Translations under genes and position numbers: made by a program
Source of the DNA: UBA7359 sp964523895
GTDB lineage: Bacteria; Pseudomonadota; Gammaproteobacteria; Eutrophobiales; Eutrophobiaceae
Length of the DNA: 64,000 nt
Direction: 5' to 3'
Assembly: GCA_964523895.1 (NCBI GenBank)
Contig: CAZGBJ010000010.1
Coordinates: forward strand, 1-64,000
Part shown: piece by piece, positions 25,841 through 35,035 of the stretch
How positions within the stretch are numbered: position 1 is the first letter of the stretch
Layout of the letters: each line of letters begins with the position of its first letter
The notes under the pieces: generated by a model
The model's input: the letters and a program-made list of their open reading frames with translations, nothing else
Databases searched by the model: none
What the model was told of the DNA's origin: nothing

Positions 25841-26605
25841 ATGTCCTCTTCATCAACACCGGACGATTCTGAAAAACTTCCCGAAAACCCTCAGTCATTA
25901 ATCGGATTTATGAGTAATGAAGAATGGGATGATCTTCTGTCCTATGTCGATAGTATGATTACTGAGATGGAAGAGTTACCTCTTCCAGATGTGAAAGAAA
26001 AAGTGTTTGAATTACTTGCGGGTATTGACTCCATTCATCGTGAAGGTCTATGGCGTTTAGTTAGATTATTTAAAGAGGGCGTATTGGAACAAGTGATTAC
26101 TGATCCAGCTATTCATACATTAATGGAGCTGTATGATTTATTACCAGCTGAAGTTGATGACGAACCAGAAAAACCCGCAGAAAAACCAAAAGTAAACTTT
26201 CCGAATATTCCGATCAAAGTAGTGCCTTTAGAAAAAGAAGAAACACCAAAACCTACCCTTTATCCGCATTGGGTTCCTGCATTAAACAATAAAGAAGAAT
26301 TAGAAGCTGGATCACTACGAGCAATTAATGTTGATAATCAAACAGTTATACTTTGTCGAGTTAACGATGAATTTTTCGCACTAGCAAATGCCTGTGCTCA
26401 GGATGACTCAAGTCTTGAACAGGCAAAATTAAGTAGCTATACATTGTCTTGTCCGAATCATCCAGGCTGTCTTTACGATATTCGATTAGGATCTCGAATT
26501 GCTGGAGAGGGGGAGATTGAATGCTACCCTGTACAAATAACGGATAGTGGCTCTCTTATGATAGGCATTGGTATGACCTTTACACCCAAAGTCCCTACTT
26601 TTTAA
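25841..26605 (+). CDS. Degenerate Rieske-type protein of the hydrogenase operon
   Basis: The N-terminal half is acidic and helical (~1-110), followed by a Pro-rich linker and a C-terminal Rieske-like domain (~145-250). The second half of a Rieske site is visible (CPNHPGC), but the first box has CAQD where C-x-H is expected, so only three of the four usual ligands are present. Rieske-type proteins in mycobacterial Huc and Hhy hydrogenase operons are thought to relay electrons to quinone; a similar role is plausible. The stop overlaps the following ATG by one base. Confidence 0.72.
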   Translation: MSSSSTPDDSEKLPENPQSLIGFMSNEEWDDLLSYVDSMITEMEELPLPDVKEKVFELLAGIDSIHREGLWRLVRLFKEGVLEQVITDPAIHTLMELYDLLPAEVDDEPEKPAEKPKVNFPNIPIKVVPLEKEETPKPTLYPHWVPALNNKEELEAGSLRAINVDNQTVILCRVNDEFFALANACAQDDSSLEQAKLSSYTLSCPNHPGCLYDIRLGSRIAGEGEIECYPVQITDSGSLMIGIGMTFTPKVPTF

Positions 26606-27144
26606 TGGATACTGAAACGAGCGATAAAAAAATATTGATCGCCGGAGTCGGCAATGTTTTGCAAGGTGATGATGGTTTTGGAATTGAACTTGCCCATCGC
26701 CTAATGCAACGTGACGATCTTCCTCCAACTGTTAAAGTAATTGAGACAGGAATAGGCGGGATGAGTTTAATTCAGGAACTGATGTACGGTTATGATGCAT
26801 TAGTGATTATGGATGCCTACAAAAATAACCATGATCCGGGTCATCTTTATATGCTTGAACCGTTGTTTCCTGATATGTCTGATTTATCCATACATGAATT
26901 ACGAGATTATTTTTCTGATACACATTATGCAACACCCATAAGAGCATTAAACTTCTTGGCGCACATTGACAGTTTGCCCGATACAATTCGAATCATTGGC
27001 TGTGAACCGGAAGAACTTGATGGTCTTAAAATTGGTTTAAGTCCTCCAGTTGCTGAGGCGTTAGATGAAGCATTGGAAATGATTTTAAAGTGGCTTGATG
27101 AATATTTGAGTGAAACTCCCTGCAACGAACATAAAGCTGTTTAG
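26605..27144 (+). CDS. Hydrogenase maturation endopeptidase (HupD/HyaD family)
   Basis: Cleaves the C-terminal extension of the large subunit after nickel insertion. The N-terminal GVGNVLQGDDGFGIELA with its nickel-sensing acidic residue, the second acidic strand VIMDAYKNNHDPG, the His in SIHELRDYF and the C-terminal GCEPEELDGLKIGLSP are all in place. Length (179) fits. It starts on the stop of the Rieske-like gene (TAATG). Its substrate is presumably the large subunit encoded upstream. Confidence 0.92.
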   Translation: MDTETSDKKILIAGVGNVLQGDDGFGIELAHRLMQRDDLPPTVKVIETGIGGMSLIQELMYGYDALVIMDAYKNNHDPGHLYMLEPLFPDMSDLSIHELRDYFSDTHYATPIRALNFLAHIDSLPDTIRIIGCEPEELDGLKIGLSPPVAEALDEALEMILKWLDEYLSETPCNEHKAV

Positions 27145-27147
27145 ATT

Positions 27148-27594
27148 ATGGATGCACAAAAAGAACATAATATTAAACAGGATATTTCTACACCGATTAA
27201 AAATAAGCATCCACTTTATTTGATCGTCGGAGATGAAAAAGTTTCTGTTTGCGATCATGAAACGTTTAATCGTTTTAAATTATGGGTAGCCGATAAATTG
27301 ACAGAAGGAACTGTCGAAACTTATCAGAATGATAATATTGCAATAGAGCACATGGATGATGAAGCAAAATCAGTTTACCCTCATTTGCTTAACCCTTGTG
27401 AATGCGGCACTTATTTACCAATTGAAGTTGACCCTTGTCCAATGTTATCCAGTGCGGTTGGTTTATTAAGTGACCTAAATCAAGTTAACCAATATCGAGA
27501 AAAGATGAAGCCTGACTTTGTAAGCTTGATGGATGCAATGATGAAAATGGCCGAGCTTAGTATTGATAAAAATATTACATTAGAAATCAGATAA
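27148..27594 (+). CDS. Conserved hydrogenase-operon protein with PCECGTYLP motif
   Basis: 148 residues, cytoplasmic, no signal peptide. Characteristic stretches are NPCECGTYLPIEVDPCPML (three cysteines) and SAVGLLSDLNQ. It begins three bases after the endopeptidase gene and ends the operon. It is not HypA: the zinc-finger spacing and N-terminal MHE are absent. I do not recognise a named family; a role in assembly of the neighbouring hydrogenase is inferred from position. Confidence 0.7.
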   Translation: MDAQKEHNIKQDISTPIKNKHPLYLIVGDEKVSVCDHETFNRFKLWVADKLTEGTVETYQNDNIAIEHMDDEAKSVYPHLLNPCECGTYLPIEVDPCPMLSSAVGLLSDLNQVNQYREKMKPDFVSLMDAMMKMAELSIDKNITLEIR

Positions 27595-27609
27595 TTCAGG
27601 AATACATTA

Positions 27610-28407
27610 TCAAATTATATTAGCAATGCCCTCTCTGGTGTCTGGTAGCAATATCTCTCGCAGACGTAGACCATCCCAGTGACCCACCTCATAGTCATGC
27701 CCCTTGAAACGCATTGCCCAGGTATCGGGAAAATATTTCTCCAGCATCAGCATGAGTCGCCTTGATTCTTCCAGCGCTCCGGCATCCAGGATCGCAATAA
27801 CAATACATTCACCAAGACCGACACAGGTAGAAAATTTTATGATCCCGGTTGATGTTCTAAAGGAATGTAACTTGTTTAATATTTTGTAATATTTTAGTAA
27901 TGATTTAGCAGGTATCCGTGCCAGAACAGCCGCAGTACCAGGTATACCTTCAGCTTGATCAGCGTTATCTTCTGATATCTCTAACTCCTTGCTTATTCCC
28001 TTTTCGATGAGCCAATCTCTCACCGGGTTTTGTGTTATTTGACCAGATTTGCCGTGACTGACATCGAATTGTTCATGAAAACCTTTGTCGATAAAATTTG
28101 GTGAAGTAGCCCATGCACCTACCTCATCTGTGCTTGCATCCCAGCGCATCGCCCAGAAAGAATCAGACCATTTGCTAAAGTTCCACATCATGTCCCGATG
28201 CGCATCGGAAGACATAAAAGCAAACATGTCCATTTCATTTTGCCATAAAGTGATCGTATAAAATTCGGTCAGATTTGAGATGCCAGTACTGTAACGAATC
28301 ATTCCCCTGGTTTCGTACAATTGCCTGCGAACACGAAACCAGGCCCTGATCATGTGTGGGGCAAAGCGTGAACTATTTAATTTATTCCGGGTTGTTACAG
28401 CAAACAT
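27610..28407 (-). CDS. Two-repeat protein of possible dimeric alpha/beta-barrel fold
   Basis: 265 residues made of two related halves: GMIRYSTGI and SFWAMRWD..DEVGAW in the first, GIIKFSTCV and DTWAMRFK..YEVGHW in the second. Such duplicated units resemble antibiotic-monooxygenase-like/CrtA-like dimeric barrels, but no catalytic residues can be assigned. It converges on the hydrogenase operon, with 16 bases between stops, and lies next to the uptake genes. Start ATG near 28407. Function unknown. Confidence 0.62.
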   Translation of the reverse strand: MFAVTTRNKLNSSRFAPHMIRAWFRVRRQLYETRGMIRYSTGISNLTEFYTITLWQNEMDMFAFMSSDAHRDMMWNFSKWSDSFWAMRWDASTDEVGAWATSPNFIDKGFHEQFDVSHGKSGQITQNPVRDWLIEKGISKELEISEDNADQAEGIPGTAAVLARIPAKSLLKYYKILNKLHSFRTSTGIIKFSTCVGLGECIVIAILDAGALEESRRLMLMLEKYFPDTWAMRFKGHDYEVGHWDGLRLREILLPDTREGIANII

Positions 28408-28570
28408 AATATGGTCACTAACTGTTTTAGACAGAACGGATGTCTATGAGTGTAATCGATTTAAAATATATGCAGTGTCACCAAAGATTAGTACTTGGCG
28501 ACATAGAGAAGTTGTAAAACTTAATTAGTACAATTTTAAAGTACGTACAGAAGTGGACGATAAATTAGAA

Positions 28571-28864
28571 TTAAATTTGTGAACCCCTGGTGGTTGGACT
28601 CCATAATCTAAACACACTGCCAAGTCTTGCCAAAATCGATGTACGGGCATCCCAACAATAAAGCATGCCGGCAAAAATCCAACCGGTCAGAAGAATCTTG
28701 GCACCTAACATCGCCTTACTTGCGATTGCCAACGTGCAGTGAGTACACTCAGGGCTCATAACAGCTAATACACCTATTGAACCAAAGCTTAATACAATGA
28801 GTGCTGTTAAAAACGACTTAAAGTAGGGTGATGATGTTAATTTTACCATGACGTAATACCTCAA
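28571..28864 (-). CDS. Small membrane protein with a CxxC motif (copy 1)
   Basis: 97 residues with two predicted transmembrane helices flanking PECTHCTLAI. The second helix contains AKILLTGWIFAGM. A paralog at 31866-32153 shares CTxC(S/T), A-x-IL and W-x-FAGM. Each copy is divergent from a TonB-dependent receptor, so the small protein and receptor probably work together, for example in cytoplasmic-membrane transfer or redox handling of a metal. Not a recognised family. Confidence 0.7.
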   Translation of the reverse strand: MRYYVMVKLTSSPYFKSFLTALIVLSFGSIGVLAVMSPECTHCTLAIASKAMLGAKILLTGWIFAGMLYCWDARTSILARLGSVFRLWSPTTRGSQI

Positions 28865-28961
28865 TTAATATCAATATGTTGCGCTATGGAACAACTGTCT
28901 TTCATTATAATTGATTATCGGAATTAATGACACTTTAAGGTCTAGATATTCTAAAATTATC

Positions 28962-29024
28962 ATGAATATCATGAATATCATGAATATCATGAATATCATG
29001 AATATCATGAATATCATGAATATC
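28962..29024. repeat. Seven tandem copies of ATGAATATC upstream of the first TonB-dependent receptor
   Basis: A perfect 9-bp minisatellite, seven copies, in the 325-base region between the divergent CxxC protein and receptor genes. Copy-number change would alter promoter spacing for either gene. The junction TCATGA is palindromic, so it could also bind a protein in an array. Confidence 0.92.
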
Positions 29025-29189
29025 ACATGTCTCATGCTACATGCCTCACATTATTGATAAGTTATTGAATATATTAATAAAAAAATAGAATATTCGAGTC
29101 TGAAGGCAAGCAATTTTCCATTTAAAAAAACCTTGACCGTAGGTACGACTTTGATTAATTATAGATGAAAAAAAATATGGGGAAATGAG

Positions 29190-31124
29190 GTGGAAAAAGT
29201 AACTAAGAATTTACAAACTATTTTGAGTTTAGGCTGTTCAGTACTTTGCATAGCATGGTTGCCAATCACAAGTTCTGCAGTAGAAACATCACATTTGGGT
29301 ACGATGACCGTACAGGAACAATACCAGGCAGCGACGGTAACCGTGATAGATATCGAACGTGGAGAAATTGAGGCTCAACATGCGACTTCCGCTTTTGATG
29401 CTCTTGATAATCAGCCCGGTTTAAATGTTACAAAGCGACTAGGTTTAACTGGATCTGGTCTAAGTCGACTTAGTATCAGGGGTAATGGCGTGGTTGGTCC
29501 GGCAGGCATACAAGTTCTTGTTGATGGTCGACCCGATGCAACAGTTTCATTTGCTCACCCCACACCCTCCGCATTAAGTCTACAAGATGTTGAACGAGTT
29601 GAAGTTATTCATGGCCCTTCACCTGTACTTCATGGCTCAGGTAAAACAGGTGTTGTAAATATTACTACGGGTAAACCAGAAGCAGGTTTTCACGGTTATA
29701 TTGAAGGTAGTTATGGCAGCTTTAATACAACTGAAAATTTTGGTGGTGTCTCTTATGGTGGTGAACGTGGCTACGTACGAGCAAGTGGGTCTTATCGAAG
29801 CAGTGATGGCGATAACCCCACTTCTGCTGCTTTGATAAAAAGCATTAACGTTAAGGCCGGTTATGAGTTTAATGATATATTTAGTGCCGATGTAACTTTT
29901 GGAAGAAATGAGGACTCATTTGAAATATTTGAAACTATTTTTGTTCCCGGACCATTCACTGATTCTCGAACAACGAGTCTGGACTTAACGCAAACAGTAT
30001 TTGATCTCACGCTTAATGCTGATTTTGACAAAGTGCAGTCTTCCTTGAAGTTTTATCATGATGACCTGGATCCTGAAAGCCAGATTTTGGATGACCCAGA
30101 AAAAAGAGCTAATGTATATGAAACTGGTATGCGTTTTAAAACAGCTTGGGAAGCTACGGATAATACTAAACTAATCGCAGGCGTTGATTACATGCGTGCA
30201 CAAGCGGATAACTCTCCATTTCCAGCCCCACCATTTCAGTTAGCCATTGCTCAGGATAGAGTATCAGAACAATTAAATGAGCTTGGAATCTATGGTTACA
30301 TTGAACAGAATTTAGGGCGACATGTTGCAGTGACTGGTGGACTAAGATATGCCCATCACAGTGCTGCTGATACTGAGCATGCAGAAGAGCTAGGCATAAG
30401 CTGGACTCCGGAATTGGATAATACTGATAATTTTCTTTATGGAACCACATTTCGGGCGAGAGCAACACGCGGATACCAAATGCCCACATTACAACAATTG
30501 TTCGGGGTATTCCGCGCAAAACGTACTGGTCCTGCTAATTCAACATTGAATGCGGAAATCGTCAAACAATATGAACTTGGTTTTAATAAATCTTTTTCAA
30601 GAGCAAATCTGGATGTAGTTGTCTATGTCCAGGATGGTGAAGATTTAATTACTCTACCCTCACAATCAGCAGTGACGCCACCTCCTGAAAGTACGAATAG
30701 TATAGACTTTGCTAATCGCGGTGTAGAATCACGTTTGCATTTCTACCCATCGGAAAATTGGCAAACGATGTTGGGTGTTACCGTTGCTGATTTTGATAAT
30801 AACAGTAACCGGTTTTTACGCGTACCTGAGAAAACGATTGATTTTGGTGTGACTTATCATCATAGTTTTAAAAGACACCATGATTTTTCAATCAACTTAG
30901 CAGGTCGTTTTGCCAGAGACACGTTTGATATTCCAGTTGGAACTACCACACAAGTTCAACTTGATAATTATTTCATTGGCGACATTAAAGCTAATTATCA
31001 CGTTAATAAATATGCGAGAGTATTTTTTCAAATCGATAATATTACTGACTCAAACTTTGAGTTTGTATCAGGTATTCCTGTAAATGGAATTGGCGTATCT
31101 GGAGGAGCAAAACTAGAGTTTTAA
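29190..31124 (+). CDS. TonB-dependent outer-membrane receptor (1)
   Basis: Signal peptide (~1-31, ending SSA), plug domain (~40-160, with LSIRGNG, VQVLVDGRP-like and VEVIHGPSPVLHGSGKTGVV), then a 22-strand barrel ending in the C-terminal aromatic signature (GGAKLEF). Start is GTG 29190 with GGGGAAATGAGG upstream; no closer ATG fits. Substrate unknown: the hydrogenase operon on one side and ExbBD-TonB on the other suggest a nickel or other metal chelate. Divergent from a CxxC membrane protein across a 9-bp repeat array. Confidence 0.92.
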   Translation: MEKVTKNLQTILSLGCSVLCIAWLPITSSAVETSHLGTMTVQEQYQAATVTVIDIERGEIEAQHATSAFDALDNQPGLNVTKRLGLTGSGLSRLSIRGNGVVGPAGIQVLVDGRPDATVSFAHPTPSALSLQDVERVEVIHGPSPVLHGSGKTGVVNITTGKPEAGFHGYIEGSYGSFNTTENFGGVSYGGERGYVRASGSYRSSDGDNPTSAALIKSINVKAGYEFNDIFSADVTFGRNEDSFEIFETIFVPGPFTDSRTTSLDLTQTVFDLTLNADFDKVQSSLKFYHDDLDPESQILDDPEKRANVYETGMRFKTAWEATDNTKLIAGVDYMRAQADNSPFPAPPFQLAIAQDRVSEQLNELGIYGYIEQNLGRHVAVTGGLRYAHHSAADTEHAEELGISWTPELDNTDNFLYGTTFRARATRGYQMPTLQQLFGVFRAKRTGPANSTLNAEIVKQYELGFNKSFSRANLDVVVYVQDGEDLITLPSQSAVTPPPESTNSIDFANRGVESRLHFYPSENWQTMLGVTVADFDNNSNRFLRVPEKTIDFGVTYHHSFKRHHDFSINLAGRFARDTFDIPVGTTTQVQLDNYFIGDIKANYHVNKYARVFFQIDNITDSNFEFVSGIPVNGIGVSGGAKLEF

Positions 31125-31140
31125 TTTTTACAGAACAAAC

Positions 31141-31164
31141 AAAAAGCTTAAATTAGCTTTTTAA
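31141..31164 (+). terminator. Terminator after TonB-dependent receptor 1
   Basis: AAAAAGCT (31141-31148), loop TAAATT, AGCTTTTT (31155-31162), 16 bases after the receptor stop. The A and T tracts allow termination in either direction. The rest of 31165-31397 shows no gene. Confidence 0.65.
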
Positions 31165-31397
31165 ACATTAAGCTGTTTTAAATTATCTGCAATTGCTTTT
31201 GTAACATCCTCACCCTGGTTCCAGGTTTAATTAGGGTTTTCCACTGGGCTATTGTATAGGAGTGTTACATCATGGAAAAAAGTTGAGTGTAAGAAATAGC
31301 ATTCAATAGTTTTAACCATTGCTACATTATTGATCATCCAGATAAAATGACTAAGTATTAGCATAAAGTTATTTTTACTTGCCAATGAATTTGAAAA

Positions 31398-31799
31398 ATG
31401 ATTGATAAAATAGATTCGGTGTTAAAGATAATCGGTGTTGTCCATTCCAGTTTACAGACTACGCAAGATCCACCTGCTGAAGGCAAGCACAAAATGCAGG
31501 AAGCCACTCTGGAAATATTTCCGGAATATTGTCTTGGGTTGACGGGTATGCAGGATATGCAACAGTTACTGGTATTCTATTGGTTACACAAGGCAGATCG
31601 CGAAGTGCTAAGAGTTTATCCGGGTGGTGATCGCAATAAGGAAATGATCGGTGTCTTTCGAAACCGTAGTCCATTACGGCCAAATCCGATCGGTATAAGT
31701 CTTGTTGACCTACTTGAAGTGGGCGTTAACGATCTTCACGTACGCGGGCTGGATGCTATCGATGGCACACCCATTATTGATCTAAAATCGGCCCCATAA
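31398..31799 (+). CDS. TrmO/TsaA-family tRNA methyltransferase-like protein
   Basis: 133 residues of the UPF0066/TsaA family: IGVVHSSL, the conserved block FRNRSPLRPNPIGISLVDLL, and AIDGTPIIDLK. E. coli TrmO uses S-adenosylmethionine to N6-methylate t6A37 in tRNA-Thr; short stand-alone members of the family also occur next to metal-uptake genes and their role is less clear. This one is shorter than E. coli TrmO and lacks the C-terminal domain. It sits between the two receptor genes. Confidence 0.85.
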   Translation: MIDKIDSVLKIIGVVHSSLQTTQDPPAEGKHKMQEATLEIFPEYCLGLTGMQDMQQLLVFYWLHKADREVLRVYPGGDRNKEMIGVFRNRSPLRPNPIGISLVDLLEVGVNDLHVRGLDAIDGTPIIDLKSAP

Positions 31800-31865
31800 A
31801 ATTCTGCCGGTATACGAGATTCCAGCCTGCCTGTAATAAGCTTCGTAAATCGATTTATTGAACTG

Positions 31866-32153
31866 TCAATCGTCTAGCTGGTTTTCTGAATTTACTACTG
31901 CTTTGCGTGGCATCCGCAGATATCTCATTAAGTCTGTAAAACTTTGGCGGTAATACCATAAGGCACCCATGCCAGCAAACATCCAGGCAAATGTTAATAT
32001 TTCAGCTCGCGGCAGTGCCCACTTGACCAGGCTTACAGAACAGCCAGTGCATAATGGTTCCGCCACGGCCATCTTAATCATGAACCAGAAACTGAGCGTC
32101 CCAAGCGTAATAAGGTAGGTGCGAGCAATAATTGCGAAGGTTGGTTTCCCCAT
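31866..32153 (-). CDS. Small membrane protein with a CxxC motif (copy 2)
   Basis: 95 residues, two predicted transmembrane helices, motif PLCTGCSVSL between them and AEILTFAWMFAGM in the second helix. Paralogous to the protein at 28571-28864. It is divergent from the second TonB-dependent receptor. The paired CxxC cysteines lie at the membrane face and could bind a metal or form a disulfide; function unknown. Confidence 0.7.
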   Translation of the reverse strand: MGKPTFAIIARTYLITLGTLSFWFMIKMAVAEPLCTGCSVSLVKWALPRAEILTFAWMFAGMGALWYYRQSFTDLMRYLRMPRKAVVNSENQLDD

Positions 32154-32347
32154 TTCAATGCCCCTTAAATTTAGTATTGTCCATGAAGTTAAGTATTGTC
32201 CTAGATAACGACAAGGTCAAGCTTATGAGTCAAACCATTAGAAATTTTGTGGGTTCCCAAGAAATCCCTGTAATTGAATATCTTCTCAAATGACTTGAAA
32301 TTAATATAACTCATTGTATTTAATGTAATAATATTTTTATAGTAAAA

Positions 32348-32390
32348 TTGACCTCATTGACCTCATTGACCTCATTGACCTCATTGACCT
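32348..32390. repeat. Tandem TTGACCTCA repeats upstream of TonB-dependent receptor 2
   Basis: Four full copies plus seven bases of the 9-bp unit TTGACCTCA, in the 317 bases between the divergent CxxC and receptor genes. Each unit contains TTGACC, close to a sigma-70 -35 box, so copy number could change promoter strength or spacing. The rest of the region is A+T-rich with no gene. Confidence 0.92.
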
Positions 32391-32470
32391 AAGGTTAAGC
32401 TTGGTTTAATCTCAGATTCGAAATTCAAACTATCTCGAATGGTAGTAAATCTTTTTTGGGGAGAGGATGT

Positions 32471-34333
32471 ATGACGATATCAACCAGCAGGCGCCTGCTT
32501 GCACGGGTTTTCTTAATTTTTTTATCAACGTTAGTGTTGATTCCACAACTCAGTTACGCAGATGAAATACCTCTGCTTGAACCGGTAGAAGTCTCCGTAC
32601 CATCGCAGGCAGATCGGTCGTACTCGGTCACTATTATTACGCGAGACGACACGGAGGGAATGCACTTCACGAATCTCAATGATGCGTTATTCAGCGGTAC
32701 ACCTGGTGTTAGCACATCAAGGCGATCCGAGACTGGTTTTGGTGGTCCCAATGCGGGATTTCTGATCCGTGGTTTAAATGGGGCCCGAGTACCGGTGTTC
32801 GTCGATGGCATTCCGATTCAGATCAACAACCATTTTCACGCCCGTGTGGATCGCTATTCATCCGATATGATCGACCGTATGGAAATTACCCGCGGTCCCT
32901 CGGTGTTGAAACACGGCGCCAGCGCAGTTGGTGGCGTGGTTGACATCTACACCCGTAAACCGGGTAAAGGCTTCAGTGGCTTTGTTGAGGGCGCCTATGG
33001 CAGATACAACACCCAGGAAGTCTTTGGCGACATTGCATACGGTTGGGGCAGTGGCAGTATCCTCTTTAGTGGCAGTGATCGTCTAACCGATGGTCCTCCT
33101 GTAGTCGCGGGTCCCAGTGCTGGTGTCGCCACTGCAGAAGCACATGACCTTACCAACGTCAATTTAAAAATCAGCCAGGCCATCAACGATACATGGAGTG
33201 TCGGCTTTCGCGGATCCAATGCACAGGAAGTTCCAGAGGATTTCCCATTTTCACCAGGCGTCTCCCATCGCCGATTTGGTCAGGATGAAACTGACCTGGT
33301 GTTCCATATTGACCGTAAGACGGCGTCCTCAAACTCGCTAGTTGCCTATCATGATAATAGGCTAGACAATTTCAATGGTAACTACACCAACGGGGTACTA
33401 AACGCTGGAACGACCTTGAGTAGAAGAGTAGAAACCGAAACCGGCGTCCTAGCCAGACATACATGGCTGCGTGGGGGAGGTAATACAATTACGCTTGGCG
33501 GAAACTTTGTGGAATACAGCGATAGTAGGTTTACAGGTTCCGCTCAAGATGACCAGAGCAGTCATTACAGTGGCTATATACAGGCGACTCAGGCCATTAC
33601 AGACAGCATTACTGTTGATGGAGGTGTAAGGGTTACTGCGGGTGAGGATTTTGATACTGAATTATCACCGGAAATCGGCATAGTCAAAAAGTTCAGCCCA
33701 AGTCTCGCAGTACGCGTACGTGGCGGAAAGGCATTTAGAGTGCCAAGACTGGGTGAAGTCGATACAAATAATGATCCGTTAAGAGATCCGGAATCGTTTT
33801 ACCATGCTGAGGTTGGCGTGAATCAGCGTTTCAATAATGGCGCCGAATTTGATATCACCGGGTGGTGGATGAAAGGTGACAATCTTATCGTCAGTGTTAC
33901 TGGTGGTCAATTTGGTACTGAAGCGAGTACGGGTAAATTTAACCAAAGCGGACTCGAGGCATATCTGTCGTTCCCATTAACTAAGCATCTATCTGGTTAT
34001 ACCGGTCTTACATTGATGTCACTGGAGACAACGGGTGCCGCGCCGCAGACAACTTTCGACGCAGGCTTGCAGTATAGACAAGGTCCGTTTCGGGGAAACC
34101 TGGCGTTTCGCGGTGCGGGTCGCAATGCGGATCCCAACCTTGCATCTGAGAACTACAATGTTTTCGATGGACGTATTCAATATAAGGTACATAAGTACCT
34201 TGAGCTGTTTGTAAACGTGGACAATATTACCGACACCGACTACGTGACCAATTTTAGTACCTTTGCCGGTGGCTTTAATAATGTAAATGTTGAAAGGCTG
34301 ATTATGCTTGGTGGGCGGTTGAAGTTTCGTTAA
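32471..34333 (+). CDS. TonB-dependent outer-membrane receptor (2)
   Basis: Signal peptide ending near YADE (~30), plug domain (FLIRGLNGARVPVFVDG, MEITRGPSVLKHGASAVGG) and a beta barrel with a terminal aromatic residue region (MLGGRLKFR). The ATG at 32471 is preceded by GAGAGG; the frame also extends to TTG 32456. Richer in G+C than receptor 1, suggesting separate acquisition. A His-containing motif (NNHFHARVD) in the plug could contact a metal ligand. ExbB, ExbD and TonB follow directly, so this receptor is probably energised by them. Confidence 0.92.
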   Translation: MTISTSRRLLARVFLIFLSTLVLIPQLSYADEIPLLEPVEVSVPSQADRSYSVTIITRDDTEGMHFTNLNDALFSGTPGVSTSRRSETGFGGPNAGFLIRGLNGARVPVFVDGIPIQINNHFHARVDRYSSDMIDRMEITRGPSVLKHGASAVGGVVDIYTRKPGKGFSGFVEGAYGRYNTQEVFGDIAYGWGSGSILFSGSDRLTDGPPVVAGPSAGVATAEAHDLTNVNLKISQAINDTWSVGFRGSNAQEVPEDFPFSPGVSHRRFGQDETDLVFHIDRKTASSNSLVAYHDNRLDNFNGNYTNGVLNAGTTLSRRVETETGVLARHTWLRGGGNTITLGGNFVEYSDSRFTGSAQDDQSSHYSGYIQATQAITDSITVDGGVRVTAGEDFDTELSPEIGIVKKFSPSLAVRVRGGKAFRVPRLGEVDTNNDPLRDPESFYHAEVGVNQRFNNGAEFDITGWWMKGDNLIVSVTGGQFGTEASTGKFNQSGLEAYLSFPLTKHLSGYTGLTLMSLETTGAAPQTTFDAGLQYRQGPFRGNLAFRGAGRNADPNLASENYNVFDGRIQYKVHKYLELFVNVDNITDTDYVTNFSTFAGGFNNVNVERLIMLGGRLKFR

Positions 34334-34414
34334 CAGCATTTGCTGTAAAGGTAGTGGCAGCAAGTCACCCAGACTCGTCTGCTTCAGGTGGGAGATGGAT
34401 AAAGGTTACGTCGG

Positions 34415-35011
34415 ATGATTGAAATATTCTACGCTGGTGGGCCAGTGATGTATCCGCTGTTGCTGTGCTCGGTCATTACCGTAGCAATTATTTTTGAACG
34501 TAGTTTCTTTTGGTTGCGATGCCGTAATGGCCGTCGTCCTGAATTGATTACTGAACTTTGTAGCCGGACTGAAAACGGACAACAGGAATTTTCGGATGGA
34601 ATTAACTCCGACATAGTTGCTAGGGTACTTATTGAGGGTCTTGAGAGTCCGCTTTCTGAAATGTCCTGGCGACTGCAACAAGCAGCTGTCCGGGAAGCAG
34701 TGGAAGTCAATCGCTATCTTGATGTTCTAAATACCATGGTGTCTCTAGCACCACTGCTGGGCATCTTTGGTACTGTATTGGGGATTATCGAATCCTTTCA
34801 GCTCCTGGGCGATGCATCGTTAATTGATCCGGTCGCTGCCAGCGGCGGACTGGCGCAGGCGCTCATCACCACCGCCTTCGGTTTGGGCATTGCTATGCCC
34901 AGCCTCATTGCTTACCAGATATTTCAGTCGAAGTCTGCAAACCTCCGATTTGAAATGGAGACACACGCCACAGAGCTTGAGCTTTCACTTGGACTGGAGA
35001 CCACGGTCTAG
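34415..35011 (+). CDS. exbB: ExbB-like MotA/TolQ/ExbB proton-channel protein
   Basis: 198 residues with three transmembrane segments: an N-terminal one (GPVMYPLLLCSVITVAIIF) and two in the conserved C-terminal block (LNTMVSLAPLLGIFGTVLGI, then GLAQALITTAFGLGIAMPSL). This forms the proton-driven motor with ExbD that energises TonB. The short form fits ExbB of dedicated receptor operons. It follows receptor 2 by 81 bases and precedes exbD by 24. Confidence 0.92.
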   Translation: MIEIFYAGGPVMYPLLLCSVITVAIIFERSFFWLRCRNGRRPELITELCSRTENGQQEFSDGINSDIVARVLIEGLESPLSEMSWRLQQAAVREAVEVNRYLDVLNTMVSLAPLLGIFGTVLGIIESFQLLGDASLIDPVAASGGLAQALITTAFGLGIAMPSLIAYQIFQSKSANLRFEMETHATELELSLGLETTV

Positions 35012-35035
35012 AACTTAACGTTTTAGTCAATATCC

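Noticed and set aside
28962..29024. CRISPR array
   Set aside because: The repeats are 9 bp, contiguous and have no spacers; there are no cas genes.
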